The position numbers and the translations under genes are program-made. DNA of 22,558 bases from Verrucomicrobia bacterium UBA1211. GTDB lineage: Bacteria; Verrucomicrobiota; Kiritimatiellia; RFP12; UBA1067. The stretch's first letter is position 1. The number at the start of each line of letters is the position of its first letter. The stretch is from the NCBI GenBank assembly GCA_002309585.1, contig DBXN01000112.1:1-22558 (forward strand), written 5' to 3'. Below, in pieces: positions 6,448 through 14,312 of this stretch. The notes under the pieces were generated by a model that was not told the origin of the DNA, made no database searches, and worked only from the letters and a program-made list of their open reading frames with translations.

Positions 6448-7242
6448 ATGGATTACCAAGCCACGCAAAACCGTCTCTCCCTGACCCGGCGGCTCCGCCG
6501 CTGGGTCAACGGGTTGGGGCGCCGCCACCGCTGCTGCATCTGCGGAAAGCACTTCCACCGCTTCTCCAAATTCCAGGGCGGCTGGGATGCCGTCTCCCCC
6601 TACCTGAAGGAATTGAAGTGGACGGGAAGCGATTTCGACCATTTCTGGTGTCCCTTCTGCCGCAGCCACGACCGCGAGCGCCACATGATGCTCTTCATGG
6701 AGAAGCTGGGCTACTGGGAAAGTTTCTCCGGCGCAGCGGTCCTCCACCTGGCGCCGGAAAAGTGGATCATCCAAAAGATCGAGAGTCTCCAGCCCGCTCA
6801 ATATGTGAAAGGCGACCTCTTCCCGTCGCGCGAAGGCGTGGTGAAGATCGACGCCACCGACATCCCGTTCCCTGACGGAACATTCGACTGGGTGCTCTGC
6901 AACCACGTTCTGGAACATGTCCCGGATGACGCCCGCGCAATGCGCGAACTCTTCAGGGTTCTCAAGAAGGGGGGACGCGCCATCCTCCAGACGCCGGTCG
7001 CCTACCGGCTGGAAACGACCCGGGAGAACGAACCGGACGTGCTTTCCGACCCTGAGAAACGGTTGGCGACCTACGGCCAGGAAGATCATGTCCGCCTCTA
7101 CGGGATGGACTTTTTCGAGCGGCTGAAAACGGCGGGGTTCAGCGTCACCACACGGACCCATGCCGAGTTGCTTCCCGACATTGATCCCCTGCGGTACGGC
7201 GTCAACGGGGACGAGGAACTGATCCTCTGCACCAAGAACTAA
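6448..7242 (+). CDS. SAM-dependent methyltransferase with N-terminal CxxC pairs
   Basis: A 264-residue class I methyltransferase. VLHLAPE (about 98-104) occupies the first SAM-binding position and is a degenerate form of the usual glycine-rich loop. DATDIPFPDGTFDWVLCNHV (135-154) followed by LEHVPD is the typical methyltransferase core, then LFRVLKKGGRAIL. The N-terminal third has Cys pairs at 29/32 and 68/71, suggesting a small zinc-ribbon. Similar proteins occur in surface-polysaccharide clusters, but the substrate cannot be told here. The start has AGAGGA about 11 bases upstream. It is co-transcribed with nagA upstream (5-base gap) and the YggT-like gene downstream (13-base gap). Confidence 0.82.
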   Translation: MDYQATQNRLSLTRRLRRWVNGLGRRHRCCICGKHFHRFSKFQGGWDAVSPYLKELKWTGSDFDHFWCPFCRSHDRERHMMLFMEKLGYWESFSGAAVLHLAPEKWIIQKIESLQPAQYVKGDLFPSREGVVKIDATDIPFPDGTFDWVLCNHVLEHVPDDARAMRELFRVLKKGGRAILQTPVAYRLETTRENEPDVLSDPEKRLATYGQEDHVRLYGMDFFERLKTAGFSVTTRTHAELLPDIDPLRYGVNGDEELILCTKN

Positions 7243-7255
7243 CGGATGCCCGGGC

Positions 7256-8185
7256 ATGGACTTTTTCCAGACAACCATCAACCTGCTCATTCTGGTGTGC
7301 GTCGCATATATCCTTGCCGCCCGCCGGCCGACCTTCTCGTTCAATCCCTTCGTCTCGGGACCGATGCAGGGAATTGAACGGTTGCTGGATTACTTCCGTT
7401 CCGCCCTCCGCATCCCGAACATCCTGATCGGTCTTCTGCTCATCGCGTTGCTCCTCACGATCAGCACGATGCTCCCCTACCGTACCGGACGCCCGCCCGA
7501 ATTGGACCTCGCGGCGGGCAACCTCTTTGTTTTCCATGCCGGGGAGGCGGCCGGCTTGTCGGGATACTGGCATGTGAGCCTGTTGAAGACACTCCTCTTT
7601 TTCATCCGACTCTGGAGCGTCTTTTTCATCGTCAACCTGATCACACCCCGCGAGCGCACGACCCGCGCGTTTGATGCCTACACCTTCTACGCGGCCCCCT
7701 TCTCCCGTCTCCCGATCCTTTCGCAGGGCATCGCGCTGCTGCTGGCCGCCTTCCTTATCGCGTTCGCCGCGATCCACACCCTCCAGCCGAACCCGCCGGA
7801 CGCCGCCCTCGCGGAAACGTTAGGGGCGGGAGGGATCACCGGCCTGTTCACCGACGCCTCCCTCCCGATCCGGATCCTTCGGTTTGTCTGGCTCAGCCTC
7901 CTGGTCATCATCGACAGCCTCCGGATCATCAACCAAGCCCTCTTGGCGCTGCTGATCGGCAACCTCGTCTGCGCGCTCTTTCAATGGCAGGTTGGCGGAC
8001 TCCTCTGCATGGAAGGGGTCTACATGCTGCTCGGCCGTTTCGCGCGGAAAAGCCCGTCTGCCGGCGGAATCGATCTCACTCCCCTGATCTTCATGATTCT
8101 GGTGAATATGCTCCACGTGGCGTTCGTCCAAACCCTGACGAGCCTGATCATCGCCTTTAAAACCTTCACCCTTATGCCGAAATAG
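7256..8185 (+). CDS. YggT-family integral membrane protein
   Basis: A 309-residue very hydrophobic protein with about six to eight predicted membrane helices, for example TINLLILVCVAYILA at the start and IGLLLIALLLTI near 60-75. The C-terminal part has GIDLTPLIFMILVNML, which matches the conserved Asp-Leu-Ser/Thr-Pro-leading helix of the YggT family (PF02325), and the protein may contain two YggT-like halves. The next gene is DUF167/YggU, the classic neighbour of yggT in many bacteria, which supports the call. It is longer than most YggT proteins. The family's precise function is not settled; roles in membrane organisation or osmotic adaptation have been suggested. Confidence 0.75.
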   Translation: MDFFQTTINLLILVCVAYILAARRPTFSFNPFVSGPMQGIERLLDYFRSALRIPNILIGLLLIALLLTISTMLPYRTGRPPELDLAAGNLFVFHAGEAAGLSGYWHVSLLKTLLFFIRLWSVFFIVNLITPRERTTRAFDAYTFYAAPFSRLPILSQGIALLLAAFLIAFAAIHTLQPNPPDAALAETLGAGGITGLFTDASLPIRILRFVWLSLLVIIDSLRIINQALLALLIGNLVCALFQWQVGGLLCMEGVYMLLGRFARKSPSAGGIDLTPLIFMILVNMLHVAFVQTLTSLIIAFKTFTLMPK

Positions 8186-8193
8186 GAGGCAAC

Positions 8194-8496
8194 ATGGCCT
8201 GGCTATCCTCTTCCCCGGACGGAGCGGTCCTCACGCTGAAAGCGACCCCGCGCGCCTCAAAAACGGAAATCACCGGCGCTGAAGCCGACTGGCTCCGGAT
8301 CCGGATCCAGGCACCGCCGGTTGACGGCAAGGCCAACGCCGAACTGATCGCCTATTTCGCCAAACGGTTCGGTATCGCCAAACGCGGGGTGACGATCCTC
8401 ACCGGCGAGGGCGGCCGCCTCAAACGCGTCAAACTCGGCGGAGTCTCCATCGAAACCGTCCGTGAGGAACTGAAGAAAGAGGGCGTGTCCGTATGA
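8194..8496 (+). CDS. yggU: DUF167 / YggU family protein
   Basis: A 100-residue protein with the full DUF167 signature. LTLKATPRASKTEI is the N-terminal strand with the basic PRASK motif. Then come IRIQAPPVDGKANAELIAYF, the hallmark motif, and a final segment on the pattern ILTGEGGRLKRVKL. The length is normal for the family, whose structure is known in E. coli but whose role is not established. A strong AGGAGG site lies 5 bases before the ATG. It follows the YggT-like gene by 8 bases, and its stop overlaps the next start in ATGA. Confidence 0.95.
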   Translation: MAWLSSSPDGAVLTLKATPRASKTEITGAEADWLRIRIQAPPVDGKANAELIAYFAKRFGIAKRGVTILTGEGGRLKRVKLGGVSIETVREELKKEGVSV

Positions 8497-10505
8497 TGAA
8501 ACCGTTACCCGTCATTCTTTTCCTTCTGCTTACGACCGTCTGGCAGGTCCGGTCGGAGGTGAATGTCTTCGACAAACCGACCGTGTCCGACGATCACCGC
8601 CGCATGCTCTCCCTGATGAATGAGGCGCACCGGCGGGCCGATTACGACAGCATGGCGATCTTCTCGTTGGCCGGTATCCGGCTCGGTTCAGACGACGCGC
8701 TGTGGTACTACAACCTCGCCTGCGCCCGGTCACTCCAGAAACGGATCGACGATGCCCTTGACGCAATGAACCATGCGATCGACGCCGGTTACACGGATGC
8801 GGGATTCGCCGAGCAGGACAGCGACCTGGCGGCGCTCCGCGCCGATCCCCGGTATGTCGCCTGCCTGCGCAGAATGGAGGAATTGCGCGAGAAGACCCCG
8901 ATCAAGCCGCTCATCCCGGATGCCGGCAACCGCGTCGTCTGCGCCGATACCGCCGTCACCTGGAACTATGCCAACAACCTGTTTGAGGCGGCGGTCCAAC
9001 CCGCCACCGTCACCAACCGGCCCAGCGGTCCCTTCGCCCCACTCCTCGCTGAATGGACCCGGGAGGGAACCGCCGACGACACCTTCCCGATCCTCTACGT
9101 CAACCGCGACGGCGACGTCTCCCATCCCGACCTGGCGCGCTATCCCTCCGTCATCGCGTTGGACTATCCCGAAGAGATGGTCCAGCGCGAACGCCACCTC
9201 GGCCTGCCGAACATGCTCTTCATCCACGCGAAAACCGGCACCCGTTTTCCCGTAATCGGCAATTCCGCCTTCCGTTCGATCGGCAATCTGGCCGACCTGA
9301 GTCTGCCGCTCTACATCGGCATGGAACCGAGACCGCTGCTTGAACAGAGTCTGCTCATCTCCTCCAACCAGCTCTACTTCTATCCCGTCGGAATCGACTT
9401 CTCCATGAAGGGCGGCGACCGTTTTGTCGCCCACCAACCGATCACCATCAATGTGGCCGGTGCCGTCAAAAGCGAGTTGCCCTTCGTCGAGACCGCCTTC
9501 GCCGCGATCCTCGCCATGAAGCCCCAGACCCGCGATGTCCTGATCCGGAACGGCCTGTTGGGCACTACGCTGAACATGCTCTTCCGCGCGAGCCAGAAGA
9601 CCGTCAGGAAACGGGAGGATTACCTTACCCGGCTCGCCCATCCGGTTGCCTTCCTGCCCGGCAATCTCGACAGCGAGCGGCTGATCCGGATGGCGCACGA
9701 TCTGCCGGAGGATCTGCCCGGCCCGCCACCGTTGGAGATGGTCGAAGAGACCGCCACCCGCGGGCAGGTCGATTTCTTCGAACTGCCCGGCACCACGGAA
9801 AACATCTGCACCACGCCGTTCAGCATCACCCGGATCTTCCGGGGACGGCAGCGGACACGCCGGTACCGTCTCAAGATCGCCATCCGGGAGCCGGTCCGTA
9901 TCCACTGGACACTGCTTCAGGGCGATCCCGCAAAGGTCCGCATCTCGCCGACGGACGAGGGCGCCGTGATCGAGGTCGATTACCACGCCGCCTTCCCCGT
10001 TCCGGCCCTCAAAGACGAATTGCAACTGACGACCTGCCGCGTCGATGTCGCGGCGATCGCCGAGGCGAACGGCTACTATTCGATGCCCTCGATCTTCAGC
10101 GTCTACTTCCTGCCGAACGAGACCCGCGTGTACGACGACGCCGGCCGGATCCGCTCGATCGACTACACCCGGCACCAACCCGCCTATGCCAATCCCCTGA
10201 TCTCGCTGCGGAAAAATTGGCGTGACGATTACACCTATGCCCCGGACGGCACGCCCCTCGGCTGGCAACGCTTCCATCCGCTGGAATGGAGCGCGTTCAC
10301 CCCGGAGGGCGACAAGATCCTCTCACGCGACGCGCAGGGCCGCCCCCTCCGTATCCGCCCGGTGAAGTACCTCCTCCGCGAGGTCCGCCGCAATGACGCG
10401 CCGGAAAACGGAGAGGATGCCAGATCCCCTTCCGCGCCCACCGCGCGGGACATCGATCTAGCGGAGGTCGATGACGGCGAAATCCGCGCCGTGAACACTC
10501 CCTAA
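8493..10505 (+). CDS. Large secreted TPR-like protein, unknown function
   Basis: A 670-residue protein with a signal peptide (MMKPLPVILFLLLTTVWQV). Residues of about 35-130 form a TPR-like helical repeat block (ALWYYNLACARSLQKRIDDA, then an EQDSDLAALRADPRY end typical of TPR proteins). The rest, about 140-650, is unfamiliar. It has the repeated look of beta-rich domains with a conserved-looking block around FRASQKTVRKREDYL (about 366-380) and a C-terminal tail rich in charged residues. I see no catalytic motif. It is translationally coupled to yggU by a 4-base overlap and ends the nagA operon. Its stop lies 10 bases from the stop of the convergent gene at 10516. Confidence 0.85.
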   Translation: MMKPLPVILFLLLTTVWQVRSEVNVFDKPTVSDDHRRMLSLMNEAHRRADYDSMAIFSLAGIRLGSDDALWYYNLACARSLQKRIDDALDAMNHAIDAGYTDAGFAEQDSDLAALRADPRYVACLRRMEELREKTPIKPLIPDAGNRVVCADTAVTWNYANNLFEAAVQPATVTNRPSGPFAPLLAEWTREGTADDTFPILYVNRDGDVSHPDLARYPSVIALDYPEEMVQRERHLGLPNMLFIHAKTGTRFPVIGNSAFRSIGNLADLSLPLYIGMEPRPLLEQSLLISSNQLYFYPVGIDFSMKGGDRFVAHQPITINVAGAVKSELPFVETAFAAILAMKPQTRDVLIRNGLLGTTLNMLFRASQKTVRKREDYLTRLAHPVAFLPGNLDSERLIRMAHDLPEDLPGPPPLEMVEETATRGQVDFFELPGTTENICTTPFSITRIFRGRQRTRRYRLKIAIREPVRIHWTLLQGDPAKVRISPTDEGAVIEVDYHAAFPVPALKDELQLTTCRVDVAAIAEANGYYSMPSIFSVYFLPNETRVYDDAGRIRSIDYTRHQPAYANPLISLRKNWRDDYTYAPDGTPLGWQRFHPLEWSAFTPEGDKILSRDAQGRPLRIRPVKYLLREVRRNDAPENGEDARSPSAPTARDIDLAEVDDGEIRAVNTP

Positions 10506-10508
10506 GCG

Positions 10509-10529
10509 TCCGGTATCACTCGAACCGGA
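10509..10529. terminator. Weak hairpin between convergent genes
   Basis: TCCGGT and ACCGGA flank a 9-base loop at the junction where the plus operon and the minus gene at 10516 converge. No T-run follows on either strand, so it is at best a weak or bidirectional pause site. Confidence 0.2.
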
Positions 10530-11988
10530 TCTGCCCGATCTTGTAGCGGCGTTTCCCGTCGTCGTGATCCAGCGGCAGGGCGTAGACCGGCGTACCGTCG
10601 CATTTTCCAACCGAGACGTACACGTCAAAGGTGCCGAGCGGACAGAGCGGCGCCGCCCAACCGTATGGGGTCACCGCCGACGCCTTCGCCAGCACGCAGG
10701 TGAAGGCGTGTTCAACCGCCTGCGCCTGGCCGGGCGTCGCGACGGGCAACGTCTTGAGATTCAACCCCTCATCGGCGAAGACCGCCAGAATACCGCCATC
10801 CCGGTCCTTCACCGTCAGGGCGGGGAAGGCGTCGGCATAGCACGGCGCCACCCCCGCGTTGGCCCACGCCCACTCGACCGTGAAGGGAACCGCCGCCCCG
10901 CGATCCTTGCGTCCGACGGTGACCGCCGCAGGATAACGCGCCTCGCGCAGCTGGAATCGGAACCCCAGCCGGCGGTTGATCCGCGCGATGATTTCACGGT
11001 TCTCCTCCAGCAGGACCTTGGGATCCCAATGGATCGACATGAAACTCGCGTGGTAATCCTCGACCGCCTTCAGCAACAGCTCCGGCACCCATGCCCCCCG
11101 CTGCTTCGATCCACCGTAATGCTCATGCTCCAGAATCACCGGCATCGTCCGCCAATACCGTTCCGCCTGATCGGCATGGAACCAGGACTTGGGCGGCGGC
11201 TGGACCAGGATGCTATCATCCCGCAACGAAACCCCCTTGGAGCGGGCATAGTCCAGCAGCGGATAATTCCCCGTTTGGTTCTCCGGTCCCGAGACGTCAT
11301 CGCTGATGCACAGTACCGTGTGCCGGAAGTGTTTCACATGCAGATCGATATGCCGTTTGACATCCTCATCCATCTTCTCCTGCGGGACCTTGCTGCTCAT
11401 GAGGGTATGCCCCTCGCCCCACAGGCCGTATGTTCCGATGTCGACGAAGGCGACCTCCGGCCGGCCGTCATACCGCGCCGCCATCGCCTGAAGAAAGTGG
11501 TCCAGCTTCTCCAGAAAGACGGGATCGTCGAAATCGGGATCCCAACACGGCCCGTCCGGACGCGGCCCCTCGCCGAACTTCCAGAACGTTCCCTTCGCCC
11601 CCGCCTTCTTCACCCACTCGGGTGTCGCGAAACGGGCCCAGCTTTCCGAGCAGGTGATCCGGAAGGCGACCTGTCCGCCGCGATCGATCCACCGTTGCGC
11701 GGGCGTGTCCAGAACCGACCAATTGAACCGTCCCTCCTCCGGTTCGATGTAGGCCCATGGGATGCGCAGGTAGACCACCGAACACCCCGGAAACCACGCC
11801 GCCGAGTCGCCCGGTTTCATATAGGTCCCATAATTGATGGGAGCGTTCGAATAGTAGTGCATCGTCCACCCCATCCCCGGATTGCAGAGCGCCCGCCCGT
11901 CATCCGAAGGCCGGACCGTCACCCGCTCCTCCGCCGCAATCAACGAAACCGCGCACAACCAACCAGCCAACCCTATCCCGTACCGCAT
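10516..11988 (-). CDS. Secreted DUF4832-type glycosidase-like protein
   Basis: A 490-residue exported protein. Start ATG at 11988 is preceded by TTAGGAGGAACG, and the signal peptide MRYGIGLAGWLCAVSLIAA follows; the longer frame to 12048 lacks a ribosome site. NPGMGW (36-41), YLRIPWAYIEPEEGRFNW (73-90) and the TIM-barrel block VAFVDIGTYGLWGEGHT with Glu192 resemble clan GH-A glycosidases. VILEHEHYGG with Glu287 could hold the second carboxylate. The C-terminal third (about 343-470) looks like the beta-sandwich domain named DUF4832. The substrate is unknown; the catalytic assignment is inferred from barrel position. It has its own promoter and is divergent from the four-gene operon at 12345. 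Confidence 0.8.
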   Translation of the reverse strand: MRYGIGLAGWLCAVSLIAAEERVTVRPSDDGRALCNPGMGWTMHYYSNAPINYGTYMKPGDSAAWFPGCSVVYLRIPWAYIEPEEGRFNWSVLDTPAQRWIDRGGQVAFRITCSESWARFATPEWVKKAGAKGTFWKFGEGPRPDGPCWDPDFDDPVFLEKLDHFLQAMAARYDGRPEVAFVDIGTYGLWGEGHTLMSSKVPQEKMDEDVKRHIDLHVKHFRHTVLCISDDVSGPENQTGNYPLLDYARSKGVSLRDDSILVQPPPKSWFHADQAERYWRTMPVILEHEHYGGSKQRGAWVPELLLKAVEDYHASFMSIHWDPKVLLEENREIIARINRRLGFRFQLREARYPAAVTVGRKDRGAAVPFTVEWAWANAGVAPCYADAFPALTVKDRDGGILAVFADEGLNLKTLPVATPGQAQAVEHAFTCVLAKASAVTPYGWAAPLCPLGTFDVYVSVGKCDGTPVYALPLDHDDGKRRYKIGQIRFE

Positions 11989-12019
11989 CGTTCCTCCTAA
12001 CCTTTCCCTTATTCCCCAC

Positions 12020-12048
12020 ACCATACCGCATCGCCCCTGCGAAAGCAA
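12020..12048 (-). promoter_or_regulatory. Promoter of the DUF4832-type gene
   Basis: Minus-strand TTGCTT (12043-12048) and TATGGT (12020-12025) are spaced by 17 bases. They give a leader of roughly 25 bases ahead of the ribosome site and ATG at 11988. Confidence 0.5.
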
Positions 12049-12063
12049 GACCGGCTATCCCTT

Positions 12064-12159
12064 TCATGTTGCCACTTGAGGCGGACCGGACGCCTCAAGG
12101 GCGGCTTTGTCGATAGCGGCGGGGGTCACACCCCGATAGTTATGGATGGTCTCTTTCAT
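12064..12159 (-). CDS. Possible 31-residue ORF upstream of the DUF4832-type gene
   Basis: ATG at 12159 to TGA at 12064-12066 encodes a peptide beginning MKETIHNYRGVTPAAIDKAA. It starts about 6 bases after a -10-like TACAAT on the same strand, so any transcript would be nearly leaderless. There is no ribosome site. The frame includes the palindrome at 12075-12099. The composition looks like real protein, but the ORF is short and may be chance. Confidence 0.25.
   Translation of the reverse strand: MKETIHNYRGVTPAAIDKAALEASGPPQVAT
12075..12099. repeat. Inverted repeat related to the hairpin at 949-1007
   Basis: CTTGAGGCG (12075-12083) and CGCCTCAAG (12091-12099) pair across a 7-base loop and are followed by GGCGGC. 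The string CGCCTCAAGGGCGGC closely resembles CCGCATCAAGAGCGGC in the stem at 981-996, so the two may be members of one repeat family. Confidence 0.5.
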
Positions 12160-12165
12160 ACCCTT

Positions 12166-12195
12166 ATTGTACCCTCTTCGGCCTCCTGTTGTCAC
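12166..12195 (-). promoter_or_regulatory. Second candidate minus-strand promoter in the divergent region
   Basis: Minus-strand GTGACA (12190-12195) and TACAAT (12166-12171) are spaced by 18 bases. The -35 box overlaps a GTCACACCC site (12191-12199). It would drive the 31-residue ORF and the DUF4832-type gene. Confidence 0.4.
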
Positions 12196-12234
12196 ACCCT
12201 TTCATCGCGCCCCAGATTTTCCGCATTATTCCAT

Positions 12235-12262
12235 TTGTAAAAGACGTGGAATGGTGTACACT
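12235..12262 (+). promoter_or_regulatory. Candidate promoter of the four-gene operon at 12345
   Basis: TTGTAA (12235-12240) and TACACT (12257-12262) are spaced by 16 bases, about 80 bases before the ATG at 12345. The -10 context GTGTACACTAT resembles GTGTAAACTAT ahead of lptD. Confidence 0.45.
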
Positions 12263-12344
12263 ATCGGCAGATTAATGGTTGGGGTGTTGCATGGTTGCGA
12301 TAGGGGAGGGCGGATGCCCCCGACCGCCGATGCGAGAGGAAGGG

Positions 12345-14291
12345 ATGAAGTACAAAACGTTTGTTTTCTGTCTTGCCATCATGTCACCGCTGGTCACGGT
12401 CAAGGCGCAGAACCTGATTCAGAATCCCGGTTTCGAAGAGGGATCCGCCAACTGGCGCTACGCGGCCGAATGTGGCGAAGTAAAAGCCGGCGCCGGACGG
12501 AACGGTTCGGCGGGCTTCGTCTACCGCCGCACCGATCCCGCCGATTACCATGTTCTGCGGCAGGAGATCACGTTAGAGCCCGGACGGCGCTACCGTTTCA
12601 CCGCCTGGGGGAAGCCCGCCACCCCGGAAACCTCCGCCGGTAACATCGGCATCATTTTGGAGTTCAGCCGGAAAGGCGTCTTTCTGGGAACGCAGTATTC
12701 AGGCTGCACACCCGAAAAGGGTTCCGACTGGCGGTTCTATGAAAGTGTCTTCACCGCCGGTGCAGCGGGAACCGCTTACAGTCTGGGCATCTACATGCCG
12801 CAGGGAAGCCTCGGGGCGTTCGTGGCGGATGACCTCGTGATCGAGCCGATGCCCTCCCAGTGGCGGTTCGCGCTTGTCCATCCCTGGGGCGCCACCGCCC
12901 AGCCGGGCGATGAACTCTCCTTCACCTCCATTTACAATGACCTGCCCATCGCGGAACAGACCGTCAGCCTAACCGTTCAGAAGGGGGAATCGACCGTTTG
13001 GGAACAGACGTGCCCTCTGCGGAAGGACGGCACGCTGCGTGTCACCCTCCCCGCCTGGCAACCCGGCGACTATCATCTTCTCGCCACGCTGAAGGACAAG
13101 GGGGGTACCATACGCGGGACGGAGGATCTGCCGCTGAAGGTTGTCGCGAAGCGTTCCCGCAAAGTCGAGATGTCGGAAAACGGTTCACTCATCGTGGAAG
13201 GGAAGCCCTTCTACCCCATCGGCACCTACACCAACGGCCACTTTGACAACACCGAGCATGAGGAGATGGCCGCGTTGGGGTATACCTGTTCGCTCGCCTA
13301 TCCGGTGATTGCGGACTGGTCGAAATTGGAGGACATCGAAAAATATGTCGGAGAGCTGGACAAGTGCCATCGGCTGGGGCTGAAGGTCATTTTCTGCCTG
13401 AAATTCCATTTTGACCAGTCAACCGATCCGGCGTCCTTCCGGAAGATGGTCGGGCCGTGGGTGGAGCGCGTCAAGAGCCATCCCGCGCTCCTGGCCTATT
13501 ACCTGATGGATGAACCGGTCGTCGCCAAGGCACCGGTCGCCACCGCGTGCCGCCGATGGCTCAACACGGCTGATCCGGATCATCCGGTCATCGCGGTATT
13601 CTGCAATCAGATGAACATCAATGACTTCCTCAACGGCGTGGATATCACGGCGACGGACATCTATCCCTTCGGCAACAAGACGCATGATGTGCAACGCCAA
13701 CTGATGAATCTCGGCGCCGTCCGCGAACATGGGCTGCCCATCTGGCTTGTCGCGCAAAGTTACGATATGGGCAATGTCATCGATGCCGACCACTACTATC
13801 CCACCGCGATGGAGATCCTTGCGCAGGGGATGGCGGGTTATATCAGCGATGCGGGCGGGCTGCTCTATTGGAGTTACTACCATATCAAGCGGGCGGCGGA
13901 ACCGGAAAAGCGTCTGGCGGAGATGAAATGGGCCGTCGGCATCCTAAAGGATGTGGCGCCCTTCGCGCTGACGCGCCAAAGCGCCGAGCCGCCGGCATGG
14001 CTGGCGAAGGCGCGGGCGGAGAAGACCGTATTCCGTTTTCTGGAGAACGGGCGGGGCGAAGCGCGGTTGCTGGTGCTCGCGCCCAACACCCCCGGTACCT
14101 TCCGCGCGGAACTGCCTGAAGGCGTGGCGTTTATCCACTCCGCGACCGGCCTCACCACCCTGGAGACGCGGACCCTGATCTTCCGCGGCGAAAAGGCCTG
14201 CGACTGCGATGCCATCGCCTTGAGACTGCCCCAGTTGGAAACAACCGGCATGGATGTCATGCGCCACCAGCCCATCAACGCTCAACGCTAA
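12345..14291 (+). CDS. Secreted carbohydrate-binding module plus TIM-barrel glycosidase-like protein
   Basis: A 648-residue exported protein. ATG at 12345 follows AGAGGAAGGG and opens a signal peptide (MKYKTFVFCLAIMSPLVTVKA); a longer upstream start at 12279 would bury it. Residues of about 22-165 look like a CBM4/9-type beta-sandwich (NLIQNPGFEEGSANW at the start). A second beta domain covers about 170-270. From about 285 (GKPFYPIGTY) to 560 a TIM barrel resembles clan GH-A enzymes, with LAYYLMDEP placing Glu390 on strand 4. The strand where the usual nucleophile Glu sits reads WLVAQSY, with Gln, so the mechanism is uncertain. It is the first gene of an operon with the DUF4838 gene 21 bases downstream. 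The substrate is unknown. Confidence 0.8.
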   Translation: MKYKTFVFCLAIMSPLVTVKAQNLIQNPGFEEGSANWRYAAECGEVKAGAGRNGSAGFVYRRTDPADYHVLRQEITLEPGRRYRFTAWGKPATPETSAGNIGIILEFSRKGVFLGTQYSGCTPEKGSDWRFYESVFTAGAAGTAYSLGIYMPQGSLGAFVADDLVIEPMPSQWRFALVHPWGATAQPGDELSFTSIYNDLPIAEQTVSLTVQKGESTVWEQTCPLRKDGTLRVTLPAWQPGDYHLLATLKDKGGTIRGTEDLPLKVVAKRSRKVEMSENGSLIVEGKPFYPIGTYTNGHFDNTEHEEMAALGYTCSLAYPVIADWSKLEDIEKYVGELDKCHRLGLKVIFCLKFHFDQSTDPASFRKMVGPWVERVKSHPALLAYYLMDEPVVAKAPVATACRRWLNTADPDHPVIAVFCNQMNINDFLNGVDITATDIYPFGNKTHDVQRQLMNLGAVREHGLPIWLVAQSYDMGNVIDADHYYPTAMEILAQGMAGYISDAGGLLYWSYYHIKRAAEPEKRLAEMKWAVGILKDVAPFALTRQSAEPPAWLAKARAEKTVFRFLENGRGEARLLVLAPNTPGTFRAELPEGVAFIHSATGLTTLETRTLIFRGEKACDCDAIALRLPQLETTGMDVMRHQPINAQR

Positions 14292-14312
14292 CGAATTGGA
14301 GACGAACAGGAA

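Noticed and set aside
8730..10277. 515-codon minus-strand ORF
   Set aside because: Antisense to the exported TPR-like gene, with no ribosome site and shadow-like composition.
10564..12000. 478-codon plus-strand ORF
   Set aside because: Antisense to the DUF4832-type gene, which has a signal peptide, ribosome site and barrel motifs; the plus frame is Arg/Pro/His-rich shadow.
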